A DNA stretch of 21,783 bases from Candidatus Geothermarchaeota archaeon (GTDB taxonomy: Archaea > Thermoproteota > Nitrososphaeria > Geothermarchaeales > JDFR-13). Numbering within the stretch: position 1 is the stretch's first letter; each line of letters begins with the position of its first letter. Under the pieces are notes generated by a model that was not told the DNA's origin, did not search any database, and saw only the letters and a program-made list of their open reading frames with translations. The position numbers and the translations under genes were made by a program. This document shows positions 1 to 7,632 of the stretch, piece by piece. The DNA lies in assembly GCA_015522055.1 (NCBI GenBank), contig WAMZ01000082.1, forward strand, positions 1 to 21,783, read 5' to 3'.

Positions 1-153
1 GTTAGGGAGAGGGTCTCGGTTCTTACAAGGAGGAGTCGGCACGGTAGGACTGGCGTATTCCTCGAGTATGAGGTTAGGGGTGATATAATGGATGAGATTA
101 AGCATCTGTCCCGGATTAACGAGTTCTTCGCGAAGAAGGTAGGTTTACATTGA
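1..153 (+). CDS. C-terminal end of an unrecognised protein (partial)
   Basis: The window opens inside an open frame that runs for 50 codons to a TGA at 151-153; the start lies outside the window. The visible tail is basic in its first half (several Arg, including a TRRSRHGR stretch). It then has an EYEVRGDIMDEIK segment and a short amphipathic helix-like end finishing in KKVGLH. I do not recognise the family from this fragment. The codon use (AGG Arg, ATA Ile) matches the neighbouring genes, which supports it as real coding sequence. A 71-base gap separates it from the radical SAM gene, and a TATA-like stretch in that gap suggests the next gene has its own promoter. Confidence 0.6.
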   Translation, partial: VRERVSVLTRRSRHGRTGVFLEYEVRGDIMDEIKHLSRINEFFAKKVGLH

Positions 154-224
154 GTGTGTAATATTTGCTAGACTGAATTTTAATAAGTGTAGGCTCTGCC
201 TAATCATTATTTGGGTGTAGATTT

Positions 225-1355
225 TTGGTGGACTTGTATTATCCATATCTCGTGAGGCCCGACGCCCTCGATGTGTGGATGGATGTGGAGGTTAGGAATA
301 GGCTTTCATGGTATTATCAGGTTATGAATGGTTATAGACCGGCTAAGTATCTGATATGCAAGAGGGTCGGTCTAGATGGAGACTTGGATCTATCCTCCAT
401 GGATTTGGATGAGCTATGGGTTATACATAATAATCTTAGGGATGAGTTCCTCAGTGTATATAAGGAGATTAGGGATGGTGAGACGAAGCTGGATGACTTG
501 TCTATACCTAAGACGAGTTTCTTAGATGTTAAGATTGAGCTTGCATATAGATTGTTGTCGCCCTGTAGATTATGTGAACATATGTGTGAAGTTGATAGGC
601 TTGGTGGGAGGAGAGGGTTCTGTGGCCTCGACCATGTCGCAAGAGTAGGGTCTGCATTTACACATCTGGGTGAGGAGGCCCCCCTGGTTCCATCGGGCAC
701 TATATTCTTCACTGGATGTAGCCTTAAATGTGTCTTCTGCCAGAACTACGATATAAGTAGGGATCCATTTAATGGTGTGACTGTTGATGCTAGGAGGCTC
801 GCCGATATAGCCTCCTCACTGTATAGAAAAGGAGTTAGGAATATTAATTATGTAGGTGGGAACCCGGATCAGAATCTACATGTGATTGTGGAGTCCCTCA
901 GATATATGGATAATAATGTCCCACTCCTTTGGAATAGCAATATGTATATGACTGTTGAGGCCCTAGAGATCCTCCTAGATATTATCGATATATGGTTGCC
1001 TGATTTCAAGTATGGTAATAATGAGTGTGCCATTAGATATAGTAGGATAAAGAGATACTTCGATGTGGTATCTAGGAATCATAAGATTGTCTATGATTAT
1101 GGTTCTGACATGATTATAAGGCATCTGGTTATGCCTAACCATGTGGAGTGTTGCACTAAGAAGGTTCTCGACTGGATCGCCAATAATATTCCTAGGGTCT
1201 TGGTCAATATCATGGGTCAGTATAGGCCGGAGTATTTGGTTGTCAAGGAGCCCGATAGGTTCAGAGATATAGCGAGGAGACCTACTCGTGAGGAGATGAA
1301 GATGGCTTTCTCATATGCTGATAAACTAGGTATTGTTTATAAGCCTGTTAGCTAG
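225..1355 (+). CDS. Radical SAM protein, COG1313 / PflA-activase-like
   Basis: Predicted radical S-adenosylmethionine enzyme of 376 residues, resembling the COG1313 group of pyruvate formate-lyase activating enzyme relatives whose substrate is generally unknown. The SAM-cluster motif CSLKCVFC has Cys at about 165, 169 and 172, within a TGCSLKCVFCQNY context typical of the group. A second cysteine set precedes it (C114, C117, C121 and C133, in CRLCEHMC and GFC), also typical of COG1313. About 110 residues precede the first cysteine. GGNPDQN near 215-221 fits the SAM-binding GGE-like position. Start: TTG at 225 is followed directly by GTG at 228; a GGTG at 214-217 could serve as ribosome binding site for either. 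The 3' end overlaps the convergent gene by 8 bases. Family assignment is firm; substrate is unknown. Confidence 0.88.
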   Translation: MVDLYYPYLVRPDALDVWMDVEVRNRLSWYYQVMNGYRPAKYLICKRVGLDGDLDLSSMDLDELWVIHNNLRDEFLSVYKEIRDGETKLDDLSIPKTSFLDVKIELAYRLLSPCRLCEHMCEVDRLGGRRGFCGLDHVARVGSAFTHLGEEAPLVPSGTIFFTGCSLKCVFCQNYDISRDPFNGVTVDARRLADIASSLYRKGVRNINYVGGNPDQNLHVIVESLRYMDNNVPLLWNSNMYMTVEALEILLDIIDIWLPDFKYGNNECAIRYSRIKRYFDVVSRNHKIVYDYGSDMIIRHLVMPNHVECCTKKVLDWIANNIPRVLVNIMGQYRPEYLVVKEPDRFRDIARRPTREEMKMAFSYADKLGIVYKPVS

Positions 1356-2712
1356 CCTTCTCTTTAATCCTCTCTAATTTCTTGAATATTCCCTCGACTA
1401 GTGATTCGCTAGGCTCACCAGCCCCGATGACCTTCGCCTTAGAATTCGGCCATATTACATCAGCAACCTTTATAATTTTATAAAGGATTCTAATCGTAGG
1501 CTCTCCATCTTCAATACCATCTACCTCTACATGTTCAACCTCGCCGGGTGTGAAGTTAGGGTCTTCGAGGGTTATCTCTTTATCGGCAATAATTATCTTC
1601 TCTATATATATGTGGTCCCTATGAATGTTCTTTATATCGAATGTTACTTTGCCACCTTCATATCTATAGTTGATTATCTCGATGTGCTGAGGCTCATTCA
1701 GTTCCCATCCATGGAAATCTAGTCTCTCCCTTGGGAACTCGTCTAAAAGCTTTTCACCGATGAATACGGCCTCTTCATCAATTGGGAAGTCTACATTATA
1801 TACGGCTATGAAGTTCGGTGAGTATTCTCTCAAGACCCCATTATAGTATCTAACGACTTTATCGACGTCATTGACCTGGACCTTTACAAGCTTACCTATA
1901 CTGTTTTCGAGGAGGGCTTCATAGGAGCCTACTTTACCTATAGCGGCTTCACCATATTTCTGTACTTCCTTAGATATATCGGGAGTGATTGGCGCTACTT
2001 TAGCTATAGTCGTGGTTATGACTCCGAAGGCTGTTTTTAACTTATCCTTGACTAGGGATAGGAAGTTGGAGGCAGCCCTCTTCATCCTCCTAAGAGGCCC
2101 TGGGTGGAATATCTTCTCTAATTCCTTACGCTTATCCCTAAGCTCTTCATCAGTCATGTATTCCTCGAACCTGACTATCGCGTAGATATCCTTTATATTC
2201 TGCTTATAAATCTTCTTCGAGGCCTCCGTCGGCTCCGAGAAGGGGTCATACTTTATCTTATCGAACTCTATATCAATCCTATTCTCTTTCGTTAGTTCTT
2301 CGTATAGCTCCTTAGCCCTCTCAAGGTACTTCTCTTTACCCGTGGTATAGTATGCCCTCTTTAGATACCCTATGAGCTTAATCGGGTTCTCTATGGCTTT
2401 TATTGAATAGTCTATCTCAAACGCACCTTCGGACCTTGGAGGTATTCTGATCTTGCCTAGGTATGCCTCGTTAAGACCATTCTTATCGACATCTTCATAG
2501 AATAGTACGACCCAATTATCCTTGAATAGTTTAATGACTCTATCTTGGGAGATTCTATCAACAACTATACCTAGTATGACTCCTATTATGATGAGTATAA
2601 ATATTGGCATTAGTGTATTGATGTAGGAGGTTATTATTTCTTGTATGGTTGGCTGGGCCTGGTCTGCAGCCTCCTGAAGAATGATCCATGGGCCTGGAAG
2701 AGGCATATCCAT
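1348..2712 (-). CDS. Unrecognised single-pass membrane-anchored protein
   Basis: A 454-residue protein whose family I do not recognise. One strong membrane segment lies at about residues 33-52 (PIFILIIIGVILGIVV), preceded by an acidic, proline-containing N-terminus and followed by DR. By the positive-inside tendency, the long C-terminal part would be cytoplasmic. Residues about 60-100 look like beta strands (NWVVLFYEDVD, then GKIRIPP). Residues about 105-145 look like paired helices (YLKRAYYTTGKEKYLERAK, perhaps a TPR-like unit). Residues 270-310 contain GKLVKVQV and NGVLREYSPNFIAVYNV, which resembles a small beta-barrel (PRC/Sm-like) fold; that is my inference. The rest is charged and beta-rich. 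ATG at 2712 is used, with a second in-frame ATG at 2706; TATA-like sequence lies upstream. It is divergent from the 2800 gene and convergent with the radical SAM gene. Confidence 0.8.
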   Translation of the reverse strand: MDMPLPGPWIILQEAADQAQPTIQEIITSYINTLMPIFILIIIGVILGIVVDRISQDRVIKLFKDNWVVLFYEDVDKNGLNEAYLGKIRIPPRSEGAFEIDYSIKAIENPIKLIGYLKRAYYTTGKEKYLERAKELYEELTKENRIDIEFDKIKYDPFSEPTEASKKIYKQNIKDIYAIVRFEEYMTDEELRDKRKELEKIFHPGPLRRMKRAASNFLSLVKDKLKTAFGVITTTIAKVAPITPDISKEVQKYGEAAIGKVGSYEALLENSIGKLVKVQVNDVDKVVRYYNGVLREYSPNFIAVYNVDFPIDEEAVFIGEKLLDEFPRERLDFHGWELNEPQHIEIINYRYEGGKVTFDIKNIHRDHIYIEKIIIADKEITLEDPNFTPGEVEHVEVDGIEDGEPTIRILYKIIKVADVIWPNSKAKVIGAGEPSESLVEGIFKKLERIKEKAS

Positions 2713-2737
2713 TTAGATTCATCTCCAGCTTTTATCC

Positions 2738-2748
2738 ATTAAATAAAT
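2738..2748 (-). promoter_or_regulatory. TATA-like box for the membrane-anchored protein gene
   Basis: Read on the minus strand this is ATTTATTTAAT. Its centre is about 31 bases upstream of the ATG at 2712, so transcription would begin only a few bases before the start codon. A second A/T stretch (GGATAAAAGC, 2728-2737) is an alternative that would suit the ATG at 2706. Assignment is by position and composition only. Confidence 0.4.
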
Positions 2749-2770
2749 CTTTTCATAAATATAAATTGAG

Positions 2771-2780
2771 TTTATTAAAA
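2771..2780 (+). promoter_or_regulatory. TATA-like box for the 96-residue protein gene
   Basis: TTTATTAAAA lies with its centre about 25 bases before the ATG at 2800, the usual spacing from an archaeal TATA box to the transcription start. The mRNA would therefore be leaderless and begin at or near the ATG. This argues against the longer in-frame reading from TTG at 2788. Confidence 0.45.
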
Positions 2781-2799
2781 GTTTATTTTGGGGGGAGCC

Positions 2800-3090
2800 A
2801 TGCCTATAGAGAAGTCTATTACATATAGTAGTAGGGGGAGGATGGAGGTTAGGACGTTCATTGAGTCCGGTGAATACGCTATGGTCGAGTATAGGGACCC
2901 GAAGACTTTGAGGAGGGTTGAGAATAAGTTTAAGATTTATATAAAGAGTAGGGATGGTGTGGTTAGAGGTTTTCTCTTAATACCATTGAAGGGTGAGGGG
3001 AGGTATCTGGCCATAGAGGATAAGGAGGTTAAGAAAGAGTTATATGCGTATCTGCCTGATGAGGATAGGGAGATTATTCTGTTCAAATAA
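2800..3090 (+). CDS. Small protein of unknown function (96 aa)
   Basis: Encodes a 96-residue charged, soluble protein with no membrane segment or signal sequence and no motif I recognise. The pattern suggests alternating beta strands (RMEVRTFIESGEYAMVEYRD, then NKFKIYIKS and VVRGFLLIPL) followed by a short acidic C-terminal part ending in DREIILFK. I chose ATG at 2800 over TTG at 2788. The TATA-like element at 2771-2780 places the transcription start at about 2800, and the G-run just before the ATG is too close to act as a ribosome binding site. Its codon use matches the neighbours. It is divergent from the membrane-anchored gene at 1348-2712, and the 87-base space between them must hold both promoters. 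It could be co-regulated with that gene, but no function can be assigned. Confidence 0.72.
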   Translation: MPIEKSITYSSRGRMEVRTFIESGEYAMVEYRDPKTLRRVENKFKIYIKSRDGVVRGFLLIPLKGEGRYLAIEDKEVKKELYAYLPDEDREIILFK

Positions 3091-3151
3091 AGGTTTATAA
3101 TTCTTTACATTATTAAGTCTAAAGAATATTTGTTAGGAATAAATTAAGATA

Positions 3152-3160
3152 TTTATATAT
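3152..3160 (+). promoter_or_regulatory. TATA-like box for the aminotransferase gene
   Basis: TTTATATAT lies about 48 bases before the ATG at 3204, giving a predicted transcription start near 3182 and a leader of about 22 bases. That leader contains GGTGGT at 3193-3198, five bases before the ATG, a plausible ribosome binding site. This gene would thus be led, unlike several of its neighbours. Confidence 0.42.
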
Positions 3161-3203
3161 TTATGGGATATAGTTTTATTTACATATTGGCTGGTGGTAT
3201 ATA

Positions 3204-4538
3204 ATGCAGGTCCCACTTATCAAGACCGAGGTTCCGGGCCCTAAGTCGCGGGCGTTGCTGGAGCTTAGGAGAAAGTATGTTCCTAAGGGTCTATTTGAAT
3301 TTACGCCGGTGGTTGTTGATAGGGCTGAAGGACCCTATGTTATTGATGTCGACGGTAATGTATATATAGATTTTGCGACTGGTATCGCGGTGACAAATAT
3401 TGGTCATGTGCCTAAAAAGGTTTATGAGGCTGTCGTGGAGCAGGCGTCTAGGCTGTTGCATACATGTATCCATGTAGCGAGTTATGAGTCTTATCTCAAG
3501 CTTGTTGAGAAGCTTGTCTCGATAACTCCTGTGAGGAGGCCGGGTAAGGCTTATTTATTGAATAGTGGTGCTGAGGCTGTCGAGAATGCTGTTAAGGTCG
3601 CTAGATATTTTAGGAAAGCTATGGGTATAATAACTTTTGAGTATGCTTTCCATGGAAGAACTCTACTGACTATGTCATTGACGAGTAAAGTCTATCCATA
3701 TAAATATGGCTTCTATGCATATTCCCCGGGTGTCGTGAGGCTTCCATATCCATATCCATATAGATGTCCATTTGGTTCTAGGGATGAGGAGGAGTGTGCA
3801 ATTATAGCGTTAGATTTTCTTGAAAGGGCTTTCAAGACGTATGTGAGTCCGGATGAGACGGCGGCGATTATATTCGAGCCTGTTGCTGGTGAGGGTGGGT
3901 ATATAGTTCCGCCTAAGACGTTCGTTAAGGGTCTCCGTGAGGTTGCAGATAAATATGGTGTAATTTTGATCGCGGATGAGATCCAGACAGGGTTTGGTAG
4001 AACCGGTAGGATGTTCGCTATAGAGCATTTTGATATAGAGGCGGATATAGTTACAGCTGCTAAAGCCATGGCTTCGGGGCTTCCTATATCCGCTGTTATC
4101 GGTAGAGCCGATGTTCTAGACTCTATTCATGTTGGGGGGATAGGTGGTACATTTGGTGGGAATCCATTATCTGCGGCGGCGGCTCTTGCAACCATCTCCG
4201 AGATAGAGGCTTCGCTGGATCATTCAAAGTTGGTTACTGAGGTGATGGATAGGAGGCTTGGAGAAATTTATGATAAATATGATGTGGTTGGGGATTTTAG
4301 GGGTCTAGGTCCCATGAAGGCTATTGAACTCGTTAAGGATAGGGGGAGTAGGGAGCCGTGGAGGGAGTTATGCGATAGAATCGTTAGGGAGGCCTTATCT
4401 AGAGGCTTAATACTGATAAAGGCAGGTATCTATGGTAATGTTATCAGGTTGATACCGCCGATAAATATTGATATAAATGTTTTGGAGAAGGGTCTGGATA
4501 TTCTCGATGAGGCTATTGCTGCGGCGTTAAGGGAGTAG
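3204..4538 (+). CDS. Class III (PLP) aminotransferase, GabT/ornithine aminotransferase-like
   Basis: A 444-residue fold-type I, class III pyridoxal-phosphate aminotransferase. Motifs seen include SGAEAVENAVK (about 121-131, phosphate binding), AFHGRT (148-152), FEPVAGEGG (224-232), LIADEIQTGFGRTG (255-268, with Asp258 expected to pair with the PLP nitrogen), AAKAMASGLP with Lys287 as the Schiff-base lysine, and GGTFGGNP (314-321). Length is normal for the class. The PYPYPYRCPFG segment (181-191) resembles archaeal proteins annotated as 4-aminobutyrate or ornithine aminotransferases; relatives in Thermococcales include enzymes with ornithine aminotransferase or amino-acid racemase activity. 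Substrate therefore cannot be fixed from sequence. It would turn an amino donor into an aldehyde or 2-oxoacid in the cytoplasm, which fits OFOR and AOR nearby. ATG at 3204 has GGTGGT five bases upstream. Confidence 0.9.
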   Translation: MQVPLIKTEVPGPKSRALLELRRKYVPKGLFEFTPVVVDRAEGPYVIDVDGNVYIDFATGIAVTNIGHVPKKVYEAVVEQASRLLHTCIHVASYESYLKLVEKLVSITPVRRPGKAYLLNSGAEAVENAVKVARYFRKAMGIITFEYAFHGRTLLTMSLTSKVYPYKYGFYAYSPGVVRLPYPYPYRCPFGSRDEEECAIIALDFLERAFKTYVSPDETAAIIFEPVAGEGGYIVPPKTFVKGLREVADKYGVILIADEIQTGFGRTGRMFAIEHFDIEADIVTAAKAMASGLPISAVIGRADVLDSIHVGGIGGTFGGNPLSAAAALATISEIEASLDHSKLVTEVMDRRLGEIYDKYDVVGDFRGLGPMKAIELVKDRGSREPWRELCDRIVREALSRGLILIKAGIYGNVIRLIPPINIDINVLEKGLDILDEAIAAALRE

Positions 4539-4609
4539 CCTTATCTAGATTAAAATCTATCCTTATGTCACTATGGTCGGTGTATCCAAGTCTGATTAGT
4601 GGCCTTGTC

Positions 4610-5560
4610 CTACCTTCTCCTTATTATATATCTTGAGAAGAGTTCTCTGAAGTCTTGGTTGGTGATTATGGGTTTACCATCTTCTCTGGCTATTGGCTGC
4701 TTTGCCGGGGGTATTAAAGTATAGTTATCTATTAATGTGTTTAGCCTCTCCCCGAATTCAGGCACGGCTTTATTCATATAGAATATTCCGATGGGTATTT
4801 TGTCGCCCCACTCTAGGGATTTCTGGATAGCGTTGTTGATTTTTTCCTCTATAGTCTCCATTGGGGTTCCGGGTTCGACGACGGGATCCCAACCATCCTC
4901 CTCCAATACATATATCCTCTCTTTGAAGAAATCTTTGGTGTAGATATCGTTATATACTACGCATGGCTGGAGTACATCTATAAATGCGCTTCCCTTATGC
5001 TGAATCGCCATTTTTAGGGTCTCGACGTAGTGTTTTATATTGAGTGAGTAGGTTCTCGCGACGAAGGTGTATCCGGATGCTAGGGCTAGTGCGATTGGGT
5101 TGACTGCATCTTGTATATTTGGCTTGGGTAGTGCCTTGGTCTGCTCTCCCCGGAATAGTGTCGGTGATGCCTGCCCCTTTGTCAGTCCATATACCCCGTT
5201 GTTATGCATGACGACCGTTATATCTAGGTTCCTCCGGCCTAGGGCTACGAAGTGCCCTGCACCTATTCCAAGTAGATCTCCATCGCCACCATGTACTATT
5301 ACGGTTAGTTCTGGGTTGGCTATCTTTATCCCCGTCGCGAATGGTATTGCCCTGCCATGGAGTGTATGGACGCCATTTACATTGATGAAGTGTGGGGTCT
5401 TACCTGAACAGCCTATGCCTGAGACTATAACTATCTTATTTGGCTCTATCCCTAGTTCGACTATTGCTCTCTGTGTTGCATTTAGTATACCGAAGTTTCC
5501 ACAGCCTGGGCACCAATCAACCCACACATCGGTTCTTAACGACTTTAGATCAACTACCAT
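4610..5560 (-). CDS. 2-oxoacid:ferredoxin oxidoreductase, beta subunit
   Basis: Beta subunit (316 aa) of a two-subunit OFOR, which oxidises 2-oxoacids with CoA to acyl-CoA and CO2 and reduces ferredoxin. It should bind thiamine diphosphate and one 4Fe-4S cluster. WCPGCGNFG (16-24) gives Cys17 and Cys20; GIGCSGK gives Cys51; LQPC gives Cys200, completing four likely cluster ligands. HGGDGDLLGIGAGH (90-103) is the ThDP-diphosphate/Mg motif. HNNGVYGLTKGQASPT (119-134) is a signature of the Sulfolobus-type enzymes, in which residues of the LTK segment are implicated in substrate choice. The ATG at 5560 sits inside the 3' end of the alpha gene (11-base overlap). A full GGAGGTGAT ribosome binding site lies 8 bases upstream. 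The two genes clearly form an operon. The exact 2-oxoacid range is not predictable. Confidence 0.93.
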   Translation of the reverse strand: MVVDLKSLRTDVWVDWCPGCGNFGILNATQRAIVELGIEPNKIVIVSGIGCSGKTPHFINVNGVHTLHGRAIPFATGIKIANPELTVIVHGGDGDLLGIGAGHFVALGRRNLDITVVMHNNGVYGLTKGQASPTLFRGEQTKALPKPNIQDAVNPIALALASGYTFVARTYSLNIKHYVETLKMAIQHKGSAFIDVLQPCVVYNDIYTKDFFKERIYVLEEDGWDPVVEPGTPMETIEEKINNAIQKSLEWGDKIPIGIFYMNKAVPEFGERLNTLIDNYTLIPPAKQPIAREDGKPIITNQDFRELFSRYIIRRR

Positions 5561-7451
5561 ATGTCAATATCACCTCCTCCTTACCTTCATTACTTAATAA
5601 GTCTATCACTGCCTCGCGCAGCTCATGGAGGTATATGGGTCGCCCAGTATACTTCTTGACACCCCTCCTGATCTTTATCCCTGTGTATAGCGTTGTAGCC
5701 ATACCAGCCTGTAGCATTATATTATTCTCTACAGCTATAATCTTGTTTGGATCAACCTTCCTTAGTATATTGGCTACATCCTTCTCGGGATACGGTGTAA
5801 ACATCTTTATATGTAGATATCCACCTCTATATCCTTCCCTTTCAAGGCTTTTAACCGCGGATATGCATGTATGCTTGACGAAGCCCCATCCAAGTAATAT
5901 ATATTCTGGGTCTTCCGCCCCATAGTATCTATACATATATTTCTTCGGCGTCTCCTCCAATATTAGCTTGAGCTTCTCCATCCTCTTCCTATACATCTTC
6001 TCCCTAAGAATCGGGTCTTCAGTATTGTGGCCCTCCTCGGTATGTTCATTACCAGTGTACCAAATGATTGCCTTGTCGCCTAGGAATGCCCTTGGGGAGA
6101 CTATCTTAGTGGTATCGAATCTAACGTAGTCTCCATCTCCCCTATGGATCAAGCCCCTATCTATCCTATATACATCTAGATCCGGCACTTTTATAGTTGC
6201 TATGGAGTTGGCTAGGTATTTATCCAGTAGATGTATGACTGGGACCTGATATTTCTCGGCTAGATTGAACGCGATTATCGAATCCTCGAACGCCTCTTCA
6301 TGGTCACCAGATGTTAAAACTACTCTTGGGAACTCGCCGTGGGAAGCGAACATTGTGAATAGTAGATCTGACTGCCCTCCCCTAGTCGGTAATCCGGTGG
6401 CAGGCCCACCACGCTGGTAATAAGTTATTACTACCGGTACTTCACTATTTCCAGCCCATCCCAGAGCCTCGACCATGAGGCTGAAGCCAGGCCCACTTGT
6501 GGCGGTCGCCGTCCTAACACCTGTTAATGAGGCCCCTATGGCTGCAGCTATTGCGGCGAGTTCATCCTCTGTTTGGAATACTACTATACCTCCCTTATCG
6601 CCGCCCAGATTTTGGTTTGCCTCTATGAAGAAGCTTTCGTCGGCGGCTGGTGTGATTGGGTAGTAACTCTGGAATCTCAGTCCCCCAACCACCTTGCCCA
6701 TCGCAACTATATCGTTACCGCTTACGACCATAACTTCATCCATGTCTAGCTTGGGTTCAGGTAGTTTGAGGGGTGTTCCGTACTGCGACTTGATCTCCTC
6801 CGAAATCGTATTAATTAGATATACATTGTGTTCTATGATTTTCTCTCTTCCATAGAATCTTCTCCTGACGCCATACTCGATGGCCTCTGGAGGTATGTCC
6901 ATTAGGCCTGAAATTACACCCATCGGGATGGAGCTTAGGTATCTCGATGCTAGTGAGGCGGCCACCCCGAATTTATCGACGAGCCTATCGAGTATCAACT
7001 TATAGTCTAATAGGATGGCTGTTACACTTAGATCATCTTCTAGATACTGGACTATATCCTCGAGCTTGGTGCTACCTATCCTATTGTTAAGGTCTTCCCC
7101 TATCAATTTCTTCGTATACGATTCTATGGTGACTATCCTATCTAATGTGGTATTCAACCCCCTACTGTCTAGGGCTATATATCCATTTTCATCTAGGTCG
7201 TTGTAGTGGTGGTATAAGGTCTCGGCATCTATGGCTGTTAGTAGCTTAACGGGGTAGGATAGGTCGTATGGGACCCTGGTTGGTGAGACCTTCATATGTA
7301 TATAGCTATGCTTACCAGTGATGTTGCTATAATATTCTCTATCAGATATGACTCCATACCCTATGTAGGCCAGGGATGATGTTAGTATCTGGCCGGTCGT
7401 ATCAAGCCCCGAACCCTGGGGACCACCTATCATTAACTCAAGTTCTTCCAT
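5550..7451 (-). CDS. 2-oxoacid:ferredoxin oxidoreductase, alpha (gamma-alpha fused) subunit
   Basis: A 633-residue subunit combining the gamma-type domain (about 1-200, opening with MIGGPQGSGLDTTGQIL) and the alpha-type pyrimidine-binding and C-terminal transketolase-like domains (about 240-633). The hallmark YPITP motif is at 264-268 (SYYPITPAADESFF), as in the two-subunit OFORs of Sulfolobus and relatives. TEDELAAIAAAIGAS and TATSGPGFSLM (about 295-325) are further family motifs. There are no ferredoxin-like cysteine motifs in this chain, so the only cluster is in the beta subunit. The ATG at 7451 has GGGAGG seven bases upstream (7459-7464). The gene overlaps the beta gene by 11 bases. It is divergent from pyrG, with AT-rich promoter sequence between them. 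Generic OFOR is safe; calling it pyruvate-specific (porA) would be over-reading. Confidence 0.93.
   Translation of the reverse strand: MEELELMIGGPQGSGLDTTGQILTSSLAYIGYGVISDREYYSNITGKHSYIHMKVSPTRVPYDLSYPVKLLTAIDAETLYHHYNDLDENGYIALDSRGLNTTLDRIVTIESYTKKLIGEDLNNRIGSTKLEDIVQYLEDDLSVTAILLDYKLILDRLVDKFGVAASLASRYLSSIPMGVISGLMDIPPEAIEYGVRRRFYGREKIIEHNVYLINTISEEIKSQYGTPLKLPEPKLDMDEVMVVSGNDIVAMGKVVGGLRFQSYYPITPAADESFFIEANQNLGGDKGGIVVFQTEDELAAIAAAIGASLTGVRTATATSGPGFSLMVEALGWAGNSEVPVVITYYQRGGPATGLPTRGGQSDLLFTMFASHGEFPRVVLTSGDHEEAFEDSIIAFNLAEKYQVPVIHLLDKYLANSIATIKVPDLDVYRIDRGLIHRGDGDYVRFDTTKIVSPRAFLGDKAIIWYTGNEHTEEGHNTEDPILREKMYRKRMEKLKLILEETPKKYMYRYYGAEDPEYILLGWGFVKHTCISAVKSLEREGYRGGYLHIKMFTPYPEKDVANILRKVDPNKIIAVENNIMLQAGMATTLYTGIKIRRGVKKYTGRPIYLHELREAVIDLLSNEGKEEVILTYGS
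5569..5577 (-). promoter_or_regulatory. Full-length Shine-Dalgarno site for the OFOR beta gene
   Basis: The minus strand reads GGAGGTGAT, complementary to the archaeal 16S 3' end, with 8 bases to the ATG at 5560. It lies within the last codons of the alpha gene. It sets the beta start and shows that internal operon genes use SD-led initiation. Confidence 0.8.
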
Positions 7452-7632
7452 GAAACCGCCTCCCTAATTGAATCAAATAATATTTATCGGGTAATATTAT
7501 GAGTAGGAATATTAATAATTTAGCATTTATTAAAACCATGACCCCTAAAATATATAACATTGTTAATATCTAGACTGCCTCTCTCGGGTGCCTGGCAAAA
7601 ATATTTATTCACCATCTCCAGATATGTTTATT
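7452..7632. promoter_or_regulatory. Divergent promoter region between OFOR and CTP synthase
   Basis: This 181-base AT-rich stretch must drive OFOR to the left and pyrG to the right. For OFOR, a minus-strand TATA-like box is near 7490-7502 (CATAATATTACCC), which leaves a leader of about 20 bases carrying GGGAGG. For pyrG, AAAAATATTTATT at 7597-7609 is centred about 28-30 bases before the ATG at 7633. A 24-codon open frame at 7499-7573 is probably chance. I see no clear operator repeat. Confidence 0.5.
7597..7609 (+). promoter_or_regulatory. TATA-like box for pyrG
   Basis: AAAAATATTTATT lies inside the reading frame that could be opened from GTG at 7588, so that upstream start cannot be used if this is the promoter. 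Predicted transcription start is near 7628-7632, making the pyrG message leaderless or nearly so from ATG 7633. Confidence 0.5.

Noticed and set aside
190..202. Five-base inverted repeat TAGGC-TCT-GCCTA upstream of the radical SAM gene
   Set aside because: The arms are short enough to occur by chance and no known regulatory element fits.
154..224. Possible tRNA or small RNA in the short gaps (also checked 9259-9331, 10703-10783 and 19741-19806)
   Set aside because: None has a recognisable T-arm GTTCRANNC, a matching acceptor stem or strong GC-rich folding; they look like AT-rich promoter and terminator sequence.
3743..3760. Tandem CCATAT units in the aminotransferase gene
   Set aside because: They simply encode the Pro-Tyr run before RCPFG, a segment typical of this archaeal family; not an independent repeat element.
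4546..4559. Six-base inverted repeat TAGATT-AA-AATCTA after the aminotransferase stop
   Set aside because: Short, AT-rich and not followed by a T-run; too weak to call a terminator.
5067..5925. Long open frames antisense to the OFOR genes (176 and 161 codons)
   Set aside because: They lie wholly opposite strongly conserved OFOR motifs, overlap each other and have low-complexity Ser/Pro/Leu composition typical of antisense reading. They are shadows.
7499..7573. 24-codon open frame in the OFOR/pyrG divergent region
   Set aside because: It is AT-rich with no ribosome binding site and lies in promoter sequence; probably chance.
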